A stretch of 39,435 nt of DNA, taken from NCBI GenBank assembly GCA_017615755.1, contig JAFZZM010000074.1, positions 1-39,435 of the forward strand. The letters are read 5' to 3'. Positions 7,970 through 16,592 of this stretch are shown piece after piece. The number at the start of each line of letters is the position of its first letter. Position 1 is the stretch's first letter. Position numbers and translations under genes: made by a program. The notes under the pieces were generated by a model. It saw only the letters and a program-made list of their open reading frames with translations, had not been told where the DNA came from and did not search any database. Origin of the DNA: Clostridiales bacterium (GTDB taxonomy: Bacteria; Bacillota; Clostridia; Saccharofermentanales; Saccharofermentanaceae).

Positions 7970-8338
7970 TCACCTCTTCAACTCAAAGTCGTCTTCTATC
8001 ACCAGCTTCATATTACCACTATAGTACGCCATCAAAGCATACTCGATCCTCTCGATGTACCCGATATACACCTTCGGGAACCCCTCGATCGTATATAGAT
8101 CCGCCGGATCAAAATGGAACATAAAATACTTCAGTATCCTCTGGTAGATCTCCGTGATCTGCCTGGTCAACTCCGGAGTCTTCACCTCCTCACACTCCAC
8201 CAACGCCACAAGACTATCGTAGAACGCCCAGAATCCTTCTTTATCAAAAGCACTTTTCTCATGGAGATAGTATATGAAACTGTTCCTCTCACACTTGTAG
8301 TTGTCCTGTATGATTTGCATTGCCTGATTAACGTCCAT
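7970..8338 (-). CDS. Hypothetical acidic protein, possibly immunity-like
   Basis: From the ATG at 8338 (GAGG...GGGAAG just upstream) the product has 122 residues. A longer frame from 8410 exists, but its extra N-terminus lacks a ribosome binding site. The protein is mostly helical, with FWAFYDSLVALVECEE, ILKYFMFHFDPADLYTIEGFP and YIERIEYALMAYYSGN. This pattern faintly recalls small immunity proteins paired with polymorphic toxins (Imm41 type), but I cannot confirm this. It sits between the DUF4062 gene and the zinc-ribbon gene on the same strand. Confidence 0.6.
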   Translation of the reverse strand: MDVNQAMQIIQDNYKCERNSFIYYLHEKSAFDKEGFWAFYDSLVALVECEEVKTPELTRQITEIYQRILKYFMFHFDPADLYTIEGFPKVYIGYIERIEYALMAYYSGNMKLVIEDDFELKR

Positions 8339-8417
8339 CTTCCCATCCTCTTCAAAAATGTAGTGTCGCTTTTCTAATATATTTATAACCGTTATTTCAC
8401 GCAACAACAAACTCTAT

Positions 8418-9395
8418 CTATGATTTAGGGAGTGCAATTAATTGTTGCATTACTTTTTTCCCTAACGCCGACAATTTCACATGAACAAAAGAACCGATTT
8501 CGACCTCTTCCAAGAGTCCTATCTCAACCATCTGGCTCTTAATAACAAGAGCTTGCTGTCTATCTACTGAATACCCAGGCTTGTACGCACTCATTTCATT
8601 GACAAATTTGTTGTCATCAACTGTTCCAGAAAGTCTGACCGAAACAAACTTAAACAGTTCTTCCAAACCCACTTCAACCACAACCTGTTGCGCTGGCGGA
8701 GCACTGTCGAAAAAACATAACCTCTTTTCTGTAAAACAAAGTTTGACTTTATACTGTGAAAGATCAGGACACTCTACAGTCTTTATCATATTGTTATCCT
8801 TTGATACGATTGCTTTCAATTCAGCATTTTCTTTTTCCAGAGCTTTTACTCTTTCTCTTAGAACATTCATTTCACTCTTTTTTTCGTCAGAAGCAAATCC
8901 AATATTTCTTACCCAGCCAGGACGATTATACTCTTTTATCGCATTCATTACTGAAATCGCGACAGCACTAATCAATTCATCCGAAGAAGACCACATAGAA
9001 CACATTCTGTTCTTTTTTACTCGTTCAACAAAGGCTTTTAACTTAGCCCTCGTATCAAGTGATTCAGAAGTTATTACATTATTGAAATCAACATTTTTTA
9101 CAAACGCAAGTATCGGAATTTTCTTGGATAAGGCATATTCGTATTCCATTTCTGTAAAGCTCTTTTCCGTTTTTTCATTAATTGAGCCGTATCTATCTCC
9201 AACTATGAGAACATAGAAGTCACAAAGATCTATAACTCTCATGATAATGTTGAATTGTTCATCATCAGATGCTACAAAAGCCTCCATACCAGCTGGAAAA
9301 CAATTTGCTTTCCACAAATTCTCTATTATCCCTTGTCGTTCATTCTTCAAATCTATATAAGTTGACGAAATAAAAACTTGATACTTTATTTCCAT
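8418..9395 (-). CDS. DUF4062 domain protein with coiled coil
   Basis: Residues 1-150 match DUF4062: QVFISSTYIDLKNERQGIIE, FPAGMEAF, and the block LCDFYVLIVGDRYGSI followed by EYEYALSKKIPILAFV. This fold is related to TIR domains and is usually the N-terminal sensor or effector part of NACHT/STAND-like defence or signalling proteins. A coiled coil follows (about residues 172-200), then an unassigned domain of about 110 residues that may be a winged helix (QALVIKSQMVEIGLLEEVE). No ATPase is fused, so a partner or a simple effector role is possible. AAGGAG lies 7 nt before the ATG. The gene is clearly AT-richer than the genes left of 8.3 kb. Confidence 0.82.
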   Translation of the reverse strand: MEIKYQVFISSTYIDLKNERQGIIENLWKANCFPAGMEAFVASDDEQFNIIMRVIDLCDFYVLIVGDRYGSINEKTEKSFTEMEYEYALSKKIPILAFVKNVDFNNVITSESLDTRAKLKAFVERVKKNRMCSMWSSSDELISAVAISVMNAIKEYNRPGWVRNIGFASDEKKSEMNVLRERVKALEKENAELKAIVSKDNNMIKTVECPDLSQYKVKLCFTEKRLCFFDSAPPAQQVVVEVGLEELFKFVSVRLSGTVDDNKFVNEMSAYKPGYSVDRQQALVIKSQMVEIGLLEEVEIGSFVHVKLSALGKKVMQQLIALPKS

Positions 9396-9487
9396 GGGGT
9401 ACTCCTTTTGTATACAAAGACAGATTAAATGCGTTTACCCTTCCTGAATATTCAACACTACATTTTAGTATTCAAACTGATTATTGA

Positions 9488-9808
9488 TCACAACTCATCA
9501 TACTTTGTACTATTCCCTTTCGCCTTCTCCGCCGGATACTTCGCCTCATTCTGATCCATCTTCATGTTAACAATCTCATCTTCGTCGAGATTGAGTTTAT
9601 CCAGCATGTGTCTGCAGTATACCAACACGTCTGCGAGTTCTTCTTTTACATGCTGGAGATTGTATTCGGTATCGCTCCACTGAAAGCACTCGAGCAGTTC
9701 ATTTGCTTCGATGGATATTGATTTTGCAAGGTTGGCCGGGGAGTGAAATTTATCCCAGTCTCTATCTTCCTTGAACTTTCTAATTCTTGCTATTGTCTGA
9801 TCATTCAT
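9488..9808 (-). CDS. MazG-like nucleotide pyrophosphohydrolase
   Basis: The 106-residue protein matches the short all-alpha NTP pyrophosphohydrolase (MazG/RS21-C6) family: KFHSPANLAKSISIEANELLE supplies the first ExxE metal site and HVKEELADVLVYCRHMLDKL the second ExxD. Members split (d)NTPs to the monophosphate. The start codon overlaps the stop of the DUF2075 gene by 4 bp (9805-9808), so expression is coupled. Nucleotide depletion by MazG-like proteins is known in phage defence and stress control; that role here is inferred from the partner gene. Confidence 0.88.
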   Translation of the reverse strand: MNDQTIARIRKFKEDRDWDKFHSPANLAKSISIEANELLECFQWSDTEYNLQHVKEELADVLVYCRHMLDKLNLDEDEIVNMKMDQNEAKYPAEKAKGNSTKYDEL

Positions 9809-11697
9809 GTATTCACCTTCTTTGAGTTATATGCATTTATTCTTTCTTTTAGATACCGTTCCAATTCTGGATCTACACAGTAGATATAGCAACCCTTCAT
9901 GCCGCGTGTCAGAAGTGTTCGGTATGTATTCCGGATAATCTGATCTGCACGTTCCCGTGCTTCTTCAGGGTTTTCCTTATTCAGTTTTTTGATTCCACGC
10001 AGTGATTGATCAGTTTGTGCACGTTTAGTAAAGTCGGTTATTACTTTGCCGTCCACGTAGCGGATATCTTCACCGATGATTACTCCGACGTAGTCAAACT
10101 CCAAGCCCTGTGAAGTATGTATACATCCTATTTCGTTTACAGAAGTATCGGATACAGCAAAAGGCTCGCCGCCATCCAGATTCCAGCTCATTTCAAAATC
10201 GCCGATTTTGATGTCATGGTATGAAGTATTCTTGGCTTGTTGCTTATTCCAGTTCCAACAATACCCCGCGAGAATTCTCGCACGATTTGTCGTGCGGTTC
10301 TTTTCGAAGATGATGTCTCTTACTTCACCAGGCGTATCGCAGATTCGAATATCGAAATCAATATCCTCCAAATCAAAATTGGCTGTCTCGCGAATCTGAA
10401 GAATGTTATCGACCCACGCCAAGTAACCATTGGAGCCATTGCATCTGAATTGAGAAACGAGTTCCATTTCGTAGATTTCAGAATCTTCTTCACGAGCCCA
10501 GCGTTTGATCTGATCCACACTTCCGATATCATCCATCGTCACTCTCTGGTCTTCATCGATGAAGAATACACTGCACAAAGATGCATGAATGATTTCCTTG
10601 ATCTGGTTTTCACCCTGATTGTGGAACATGCCGGATTTCTCATTTAAACGATGTGCCTCATCAACCAGCAGTGTTCCTGCCATGTTTTCCGGAGCATCAC
10701 AAAACTGACCAGATCCTTTGAACATATTATCTACGCTGCTTTTTTTGAAAGACCCCTTCAGTTTCTGAAGATATACTTGTCTAGGCGCGCTGTTTTTGGA
10801 AACATATTGTACGAGCTGATTCCGTTGTGTTAATTCTGCAAGCAGGTTTACAGCAATTACTGTCTTACCTGTGCCTGGTCCACCTTGGCAAATGATAGTA
10901 CGTTTGCGACCGTCTTTCTGACAAAGGCCAGACAAGCGCAACACATCTTCGTATACAACTTTTTGTTCATCAATCATGATGAATTCTGAATTACCTTTCA
11001 ACATCTTCGCAATTGAGTTCTGCAAGCTCTTTGACGGACGTATCTTTCCATTCTCCACATAATAGAGAATCTCCTTATCGTCGCCAGTTACAATACTCTT
11101 CTTAATATACTCTCTAAGTTTGTTGTTATCATGCTTTGTGAATGCCGGTGCTTCTTCCAGATACTCCGAATACCACGATTCATCGATAGGATCGTTTTCT
11201 TTTCTCACATAATTGTGGAGATAAGCACACGGCCGAATCTGTATTTCCATATCCTGAACCGTTGAATTGTAGTCTTTGATAAGTTGCGCATATGACCATG
11301 CCTGATAAGAAGGGTGCACAACACGTCGCAACGCGCCTCCGGTAAAAGTCTCAACCAAAGCATCCACGCCATCAATTGCAGTTAGTTTATCCCACTGTTT
11401 CAACTCGATTATTACAACGGAAGGGTGCTTCTCGCCATCATACCCAGATACAATAAAATCAACCCGCTTCGCCGTCTGCGGTATGTTGTACTCGATCGCC
11501 ACACCAGAATTGCTAGGAATATGCGAATCATTCATAACAATATACATACTGGTAAGTGAGTTTTGAAAAGCTCTATACTCACTCTCCGGGGTTCTTCGTC
11601 CCATCTTTTCGAATATCGTTTGACGAACCTCTTCTGCTAACGTACCATCCTCTACGCTCTGTAAAAAGTCAGTTTTTATTCCTGAATATACCAGCAT
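9805..11697 (-). CDS. PD-(D/E)xK nuclease-like plus DUF2075 helicase-type ATPase
   Basis: The 630-residue protein has an N-terminal domain with the restriction-nuclease signature VDFIVSG (Asp80) and VVIIELKQW (Glu98, Lys100), followed by a DUF2075 superfamily-1-like ATPase. The Walker A motif GGPGTGKT lies at residues 272-279, Walker B is LLVDEAHRL, then FIDEDQRVT, SQFRCNGS, and the late helicase motif HTSQGLEFDYVGVIIG. DUF2075 proteins are found as lone helicases and in defence islands. The combination suggests an ATP-driven DNA or RNA processing enzyme. A TATAAT-like -10 is at 11756-11761 on the minus strand. It is the first gene of a two-gene operon with the MazG-like gene. Confidence 0.87.
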   Translation of the reverse strand: MLVYSGIKTDFLQSVEDGTLAEEVRQTIFEKMGRRTPESEYRAFQNSLTSMYIVMNDSHIPSNSGVAIEYNIPQTAKRVDFIVSGYDGEKHPSVVIIELKQWDKLTAIDGVDALVETFTGGALRRVVHPSYQAWSYAQLIKDYNSTVQDMEIQIRPCAYLHNYVRKENDPIDESWYSEYLEEAPAFTKHDNNKLREYIKKSIVTGDDKEILYYVENGKIRPSKSLQNSIAKMLKGNSEFIMIDEQKVVYEDVLRLSGLCQKDGRKRTIICQGGPGTGKTVIAVNLLAELTQRNQLVQYVSKNSAPRQVYLQKLKGSFKKSSVDNMFKGSGQFCDAPENMAGTLLVDEAHRLNEKSGMFHNQGENQIKEIIHASLCSVFFIDEDQRVTMDDIGSVDQIKRWAREEDSEIYEMELVSQFRCNGSNGYLAWVDNILQIRETANFDLEDIDFDIRICDTPGEVRDIIFEKNRTTNRARILAGYCWNWNKQQAKNTSYHDIKIGDFEMSWNLDGGEPFAVSDTSVNEIGCIHTSQGLEFDYVGVIIGEDIRYVDGKVITDFTKRAQTDQSLRGIKKLNKENPEEARERADQIIRNTYRTLLTRGMKGCYIYCVDPELERYLKERINAYNSKKVNT

Positions 11698-11841
11698 CCT
11701 TCAAACCTCGATTACTTAAATGATTATGCAGCCGCACAACACAGACTACACTATAATTATAGTTGAAATTGACGATATTGTTTTCAAACTACACGGATTG
11801 CTCGATAATTCATGGAATGTTTACATAAACGAATTATACAG

Positions 11842-14376
11842 TTATTCCAACTTGTCATCTTGAAAGTATGCCCATCTATAGCCACCGGCCTTCTGTTTTT
11901 TTCCCTTGCAAACCGAGTAAATGTTATATATCCCAGTCCTTTTTTGTGCTTCTAGAACTCCGCCATAGATTTCACCAGTGTCCAAATTTATCACCGGTTT
12001 TCTCCGCTTGGAACCGCCTATGAAATGGCTACATTGAGGGCAATTTGCTCCATTGATACGTTGCACTACAGTTGTCTGCCAAGCGTGCCTCTTTTCACAT
12101 TTCCACCATATTTTCTTTGTACTATGCGTAGATATATCCGATGGTATAAGCGTATTCTTCTCTGCATCCCACTCTTTCAAAAAGACTTTTCTTTCATTTT
12201 TATCACACCAAGTTTTAAAGTCATTGACACCTGCAATGAATGATCGACCAGCACAATATGGGCAACCGCAGTTCATTTTTACCGATCTGCTGTAAATAAC
12301 CGCCTGCCATGAAAGCCCACATTTTTTACATCTCCACCACACTTTTTGACTAGAACTCTGTGTTACTTTTTCAGGAGAGGAAACATCAACTCCAACTTTA
12401 TTTTTCAACCCAGTATTTTTTTCATAATCCCACTCTTCTGCAAGGACAGGATTTGTAGTTTTCAGATCATTATATCCAACCAACACTTTGTGATTTGAGC
12501 AATATGGGCATCCATCTCCTCTGAATCTGCATTTTACTGGCACTTGCCATATATGCCCTAGATGGCACTTCCACCATACCTGTCGATCACTTCGCGAAGA
12601 TATCTCTGATGGAGATATCTCATTGCGTTCATAGTCCCATTCAGATAACAACTCCTCTTTGCCATTCTGAATACATAGCGTTTCAAAATCATTGAAGCCG
12701 TGGATAGTTTTGAATCCCGCGCAATAAGGGCAACCATTTCCTCTATTGCGACTACCGATTACAGCCTTCCACTCATGTCCATAATTACATTTCCACCATA
12801 CAATCTCATTAGAATTAGCAGCGAACATTTCAGGAGACAACTTCCCATTTTTACTGTAATTCCATTCCTTTGGAACTGCCGGATTCTTTGTTGATATACT
12901 GTTTTGTTTTTCGACAAGATTAAAATGTTCCCTTATCCTTATTTTGTCTTCATCAAGATTAATCTGGATATCTCGAAATATATTATCACTAGTATGCTGA
13001 TAAAGTAGACCCATCATCTGCTGAACAGCCCATGCATAATTCTGTCCCATATTATCGGTTTTAAAGATAACTGTATTATCATCAAGTACTTTATTCGTAT
13101 CAGCTTCCTTAACTCTAATAAGTGTAATCCCAGCTAAGGATATAGCCTTTTCTTTTAACCTATCTTTGTCTATATTCTTATGATAATATACCCCATCGTA
13201 TTCAATTCCTATATTGTATTCCGGTAAGAATACATCTATCTCTTTTCGGTTGACTTTAGCACGTTGTTCAACTGTCGTTATTTTTGAAAGATAGTACGCT
13301 ATTCCTTGTTCAGGAAGTGAAGTGCCTTTAGCAACACAATAAGGACATCCGTGTTCTTGGACACGGCTATCAACATATGCATTCCAACTATGGCCATATT
13401 TGCATTTCCACCATACCTTTTTATGTGCTCCCGCAATCAAATCCGTTGGAAAAAGAATGTTTTTACTATAATCCCATTCTTCAGCAAGTGTTGGGTATAC
13501 TGTAGCGAAATCATTATATCCTCTTAACACTTTACGGTTTGAACAATATGGGCATTTTCTGCCATTTCGTCTGTTGCAAACTTTTGCTTGCCATTCGTGG
13601 CCTTCAGAACACTTCCACCAAACTGTTCTATTCGATTTTTCACATATCATCGACGGAAGCAAATCTTTGTTCTTTTCGTAATTCCATTCCTCTGCAATTT
13701 CCGGAGCCATTGTCAGCAAATCATTCTCCCCTGGAATAACTCTTTGCCCTGCGCAAAAGGGACATCCATTACCATTTTGACGACTTTTTATCTCGGCCAT
13801 CCATTCATGACCTTCAGAACACTTCCACCAGACATTTTTATGAGACCCCGATGTTACCGAATTAGGAGATATACTGTTTTTCTCCCAGTTCCACTGGTCG
13901 GCTAGGGTGGGATTTGTTGTAGATAAGTCATTGAATCCTGGTTGTACTTTTTTCCCTGAACAGACTGGACATCCACCCCCATTAACACGGTCCCTTACGG
14001 TCGCCGTCCACTCATGGGTATTAGCACATCTCCACCAAACTTTAGTATGCGAACCGCAGATTACCATATTGGGTAACAAGCCACTGTTCTTCTCGTAATT
14101 CCAATCTTTGGCAACACTTGGAGCAACAGTTACCAAATCGTTAAACCCCTCAAGAAGCCTTCGGTTCGAACAAAAGGGGCACTTTTGTCCATGATTCCTA
14201 TTTGATATTTTTGCTTGCCAACTGTGGCCACATTTGCCTATCCACCATACTTTTAATCCCGAACCAAACGTAACATCCGAAGGAGTAATCGGTGCGTTTT
14301 TACTATAATCCCATTCAGATGCAAGATCTGGGGACACTGTTGCTAAATCATTTACACTTCTTCGCACAGTACTCAT
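11842..14376 (-). CDS. Nine-module DUF4379 zinc-finger protein with Vsr-like nuclease core and C-terminal NUMOD1-like domain
   Basis: The 844-residue protein consists of nine modules of about 65-80 residues, five before and four after a central nuclease-like domain. Each module has NDL.T..P.LA.EW.Y.KN, then a zinc site built as WWKC..GH.W and GCPYC. This is the DUF4379 treble-clef ribbon. Between modules 5 and 6 (about residues 352-425) lies a Vsr/PD-(D/E)xK-like core with SLPEQGIAYYL (Glu356), REK-type KEIDVFLPEYNIGIEYDG (Asp381, Glu392, Asp394) and GITLIRVKE. The last 50 residues (PVINLDTGEIYGGVLEAQKR, then AGGYRW) resemble NUMOD1/IENR1 DNA-binding modules of homing endonucleases. A DNA-binding endonuclease is inferred. 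AAGGAAG precedes the ATG by about 10 nt. The gene is strongly AT-rich compared with the flanks. Confidence 0.85.
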   Translation of the reverse strand: MSTVRRSVNDLATVSPDLASEWDYSKNAPITPSDVTFGSGLKVWWIGKCGHSWQAKISNRNHGQKCPFCSNRRLLEGFNDLVTVAPSVAKDWNYEKNSGLLPNMVICGSHTKVWWRCANTHEWTATVRDRVNGGGCPVCSGKKVQPGFNDLSTTNPTLADQWNWEKNSISPNSVTSGSHKNVWWKCSEGHEWMAEIKSRQNGNGCPFCAGQRVIPGENDLLTMAPEIAEEWNYEKNKDLLPSMICEKSNRTVWWKCSEGHEWQAKVCNRRNGRKCPYCSNRKVLRGYNDFATVYPTLAEEWDYSKNILFPTDLIAGAHKKVWWKCKYGHSWNAYVDSRVQEHGCPYCVAKGTSLPEQGIAYYLSKITTVEQRAKVNRKEIDVFLPEYNIGIEYDGVYYHKNIDKDRLKEKAISLAGITLIRVKEADTNKVLDDNTVIFKTDNMGQNYAWAVQQMMGLLYQHTSDNIFRDIQINLDEDKIRIREHFNLVEKQNSISTKNPAVPKEWNYSKNGKLSPEMFAANSNEIVWWKCNYGHEWKAVIGSRNRGNGCPYCAGFKTIHGFNDFETLCIQNGKEELLSEWDYERNEISPSEISSRSDRQVWWKCHLGHIWQVPVKCRFRGDGCPYCSNHKVLVGYNDLKTTNPVLAEEWDYEKNTGLKNKVGVDVSSPEKVTQSSSQKVWWRCKKCGLSWQAVIYSRSVKMNCGCPYCAGRSFIAGVNDFKTWCDKNERKVFLKEWDAEKNTLIPSDISTHSTKKIWWKCEKRHAWQTTVVQRINGANCPQCSHFIGGSKRRKPVINLDTGEIYGGVLEAQKRTGIYNIYSVCKGKKQKAGGYRWAYFQDDKLE

Positions 14377-14487
14377 AATCTTTCTTCCTTACTCATCACC
14401 AATACAATGTGTAATAAGCTCTTTCTTGTTTCTCGTTATCAGGATTTCGGAGTCCCTGATAGCTAAAGATAGAACCGTATCTCTTCT

Positions 14488-14721
14488 TTACCTATGCTCT
14501 CTCAGCCACTGTACGATATCGTCGCTCTCATAGAGTGCTTTTCCATCGATAAAAAGGCAGGGGACCTGATCGATCCCGCCTACTCGAAGCAGCACCTGGT
14601 AATACTCATTGTTTTCGCGAATGTCTCAATATTCAACGTCTGTTCTTCCTTGATCTTCGATTTCACGGAACACTTTCTGGCAATAGGGGCAGCTGTCAAA
14701 TTTGTAAAGTTTCAGATCCAT
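14488..14721 (-). pseudogene. Glutaredoxin interrupted by an in-frame TGA
   Basis: The minus strand reads MDLKLYKFDSCPYCQKVFRE, with the glutaredoxin active site CPYC, then after 31 codons a TGA (14626-14628), and continues in the same frame with DIREN, GGIDQVPCLFIDGKALYESD and IVQWLREH to a TAA at 14488. Both halves match one 77-residue glutaredoxin; the cis-Pro motif QVPC and the GKALYESD segment are in place. The TGA stands where family members have Arg (EYRDI), so a CGA or AGA to TGA change is likely. Truncation removes half of the fold, so the product is probably inactive. Confidence 0.8.
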
Positions 14722-14755
14722 AGTATAAACCTCACAACATACTCATTGTCAATTC

Positions 14756-14808
14756 AATTGCCTCATTATTAACAAAAATGATGCAATTGAAGCCAAAATG
14801 AGGCAATT
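14756..14808. repeat. 12-bp inverted repeat
   Basis: AATTGCCTCATT (14756-14767) is matched by AATGAGGCAATT (14797-14808), with a third related TGCAATTGA between them. It lies upstream of the glutaredoxin remnant and may be an operator. The flanks 14809-14907 and 14940-15022 hold nothing I can name. Confidence 0.5.
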
Positions 14809-14907
14809 AAACTACGCGAACAAACCTCTCTCCTTCACCCATAATTAATTCTCCGCCAGCGGGATCGGCACAAGTTCCCAACAAGTGATCAAGTTACATC
14901 AGGAATA

Positions 14908-14939
14908 GAAAAGCCAGACTCTTTCGGGCCTGGCTTTTC
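14908..14939. terminator. Bidirectional intrinsic terminator
   Basis: GAAAAGCCAG (14908-14917) pairs with CTGGCTTTTC (14930-14939) around a 12-nt loop. The T-run inside each arm makes it usable on both strands. On the minus strand it ends the small membrane protein gene at 15023. Confidence 0.8.
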
Positions 14940-15022
14940 CATAAGTATAGCTATACTTTCTTTGTTTTATGTTGAACGATGCACTATCTTGAAAATATCG
15001 TTCAAGTAAAATGTCAGATTAC

Positions 15023-15277
15023 TTATTCTCCTGCGTTTGTTTTTTTCCGATGCACACTGCTTATCACCCAGGCAAGAATGGCGCTGTAGAGGAAGGCGAC
15101 GATCAGTCCGTACCAGAAGCTCGGCAGATTCAGCTCCTGATGCTTGATCAGGACCTGCATGATATATAGGATGATCGGTGTCCCGATCTCGAGGAGGATC
15201 GTCATTCCGATACAGATTGGGCGGAACAGTTTAAACCAGTTCGTTTCTGTCTTAAGGCTTTCAAAGTACTCTTTCAT
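15023..15277 (-). CDS. Small two-helix membrane protein
   Basis: The product of 84 residues has two hydrophobic segments, FRPICIGMTILLEIGTPIIL with the adjoining YIMQVL, and WYGLIVAFLYSAILAWVI, ending in a short basic tail. No family is recognised. The ATG at 15277 is preferred because AAGGA lies 7 nt upstream; an ATG two codons earlier has the Shine-Dalgarno sequence too close. It is a single gene between the hydrolase and a terminator. Confidence 0.65.
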   Translation of the reverse strand: MKEYFESLKTETNWFKLFRPICIGMTILLEIGTPIILYIMQVLIKHQELNLPSFWYGLIVAFLYSAILAWVISSVHRKKTNAGE

Positions 15278-15433
15278 AGTCATTTCCTTCTTTTCCGAAG
15301 CTCTTCTTCCGGCTTCATGATTCCATCTTAATGTCTAAAAGTAAAAACATCGTCAACCGGAAACAAAGAAAGAATAAAGAGGCTGCTAGTGCTTTTCATT
15401 ATTTTTCAGGACAAGATTTTTGCGGCGTGATGC

Positions 15434-16261
15434 TCATCCTTGTATCTTCTCGATCCATTCGCCGACGGTGCGGGTGAGGCGCATTCTCTGGCCGACGAAG
15501 CTGTGGTTCGTCTTGATCGAGGTGTATTCGACGGGGGCGCCGGCTTCCTGGAGTTTTTCGGCGAGGGGGCGCAGCATCTTGTCGGGTGGGGCGATGGTGT
15601 CCATAGTCGCTTCCACGAGAAGGACATTGTGCTTGGTCAGTTCCTCGTACTGATTCAGGATACTCAGTTCCTGCTGGTTGGTCAGTGCATTTTCGTAGAC
15701 ATCGCTGGCCGAAGTCATCTTCAGGCACTGCCCTTCTGTTTCGATCATGAGGAACAGATCTTTTTCCATTCTATAGCGAAAAGCGGCGCCGATGTCGTAG
15801 GCCGCCAAAGCCGCGACGCCCTTGATGAACGGCAGTGCTTTTGCAGCGTTAAGAACAGACTGACCGCCCATGCTGTGACCGACGAGGAAGATGTTTTCGG
15901 TGTCGATGTCATACTGCTCGGCGATGGCGGGATTGTGGGCCCACTTGGCGATCGCGGTCAGGTCGTCCTTGAGGTTGGTGAAGAGATAGTAGCCTTCGCT
16001 GCCCCAGGCGCCGCGGTGGTTCATGTGAATAACCACACAGCCCATGCGCATCAGGGCGAGCTCGAGGTCGTTGTTGGTGGTGTATCCCGGGAAGCCGTGC
16101 GACATGATGATCGTGGGATAGGGGCCCGGGATGCGTTTGTCAGGAGTGAGCAGATAGCCGTAGATGTGGCAGCCGCCGCTGACGATATTCAGTTCGAATA
16201 TCTCGGGGACAGTTTCTTGCTCGTCGATTTCAAATTCAACGAATGCATTTGCGGCTTTCAT
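15434..16261 (-). CDS. Alpha/beta hydrolase (dienelactone-hydrolase/peptidase S9-like)
   Basis: The 275-residue protein has the alpha/beta-hydrolase layout: oxyanion segment IIMSHGFPGYTTNND, nucleophile elbow VGHSMGGQS (Ser), Asp in EATMDTIAPP and the catalytic His in IKTNHSF. The early region FELNIVSGGCHIYGYLLTPD resembles esterase/aminopeptidase-type hydrolases of the DLH/S9 group. No signal peptide is seen, so it acts in the cytoplasm. GGAGG lies 6-7 nt in front of the ATG. It stands alone, with 330 bp to the divergent BlaI gene. The substrate cannot be read from the sequence. Confidence 0.87.
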   Translation of the reverse strand: MKAANAFVEFEIDEQETVPEIFELNIVSGGCHIYGYLLTPDKRIPGPYPTIIMSHGFPGYTTNNDLELALMRMGCVVIHMNHRGAWGSEGYYLFTNLKDDLTAIAKWAHNPAIAEQYDIDTENIFLVGHSMGGQSVLNAAKALPFIKGVAALAAYDIGAAFRYRMEKDLFLMIETEGQCLKMTSASDVYENALTNQQELSILNQYEELTKHNVLLVEATMDTIAPPDKMLRPLAEKLQEAGAPVEYTSIKTNHSFVGQRMRLTRTVGEWIEKIQG

Positions 16262-16405
16262 GGTGGCTCCTCCTTTCGTTTTTTCATGAACTTATGCTAA
16301 CACGGGCGGGGCGTTCTGAAAAATACCGGGATTTTATTGAGCGTTATAAGCGGGAGTTATCACGAGGGTGTTTATTACTTCTTGGTGACAGGCGAAGGTT
16401 TGGTG

Positions 16406-16459
16406 TTGACACGATAGGTCTAGCGTGATAGACTTGCAATAGGTCTAACGCGATAGACC
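16406..16459 (+). promoter_or_regulatory. BlaI-type promoter with twin operators
   Basis: TTGACA (16406-16411) and TAGACT (16429-16434) are spaced by 17 bp. Two copies of a palindrome lie on and just after it: AGGTCTA-GCGTGA-TAGAC (16416-16433) and GGTCTA-ACGCGA-TAGACC (16442-16459), about 25 bp apart. BlaI/MecI repressors bind paired dyads like this, so the BlaI/M56 operon is probably autoregulated. Nothing else was seen in 16262-16592. Confidence 0.75.
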
Positions 16460-16592
16460 CGTATTTCGTTTTGCATGACGTTGCCTGTGCGCAAGGTGAC
16501 GGGATGCATACTCCCCGGCCGGGAACGGAATACTTTTCAAGAAAGAATAGAAAAAGAAACTAAAGTAAGATATGTGCTTTTCAGGAGAAACT

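Noticed and set aside
14626..14628. TGA as selenocysteine codon in the glutaredoxin frame
   Set aside because: The codon is far from the CPYC active site and stands where relatives have Arg; no selenocysteine insertion hairpin was recognised after it.
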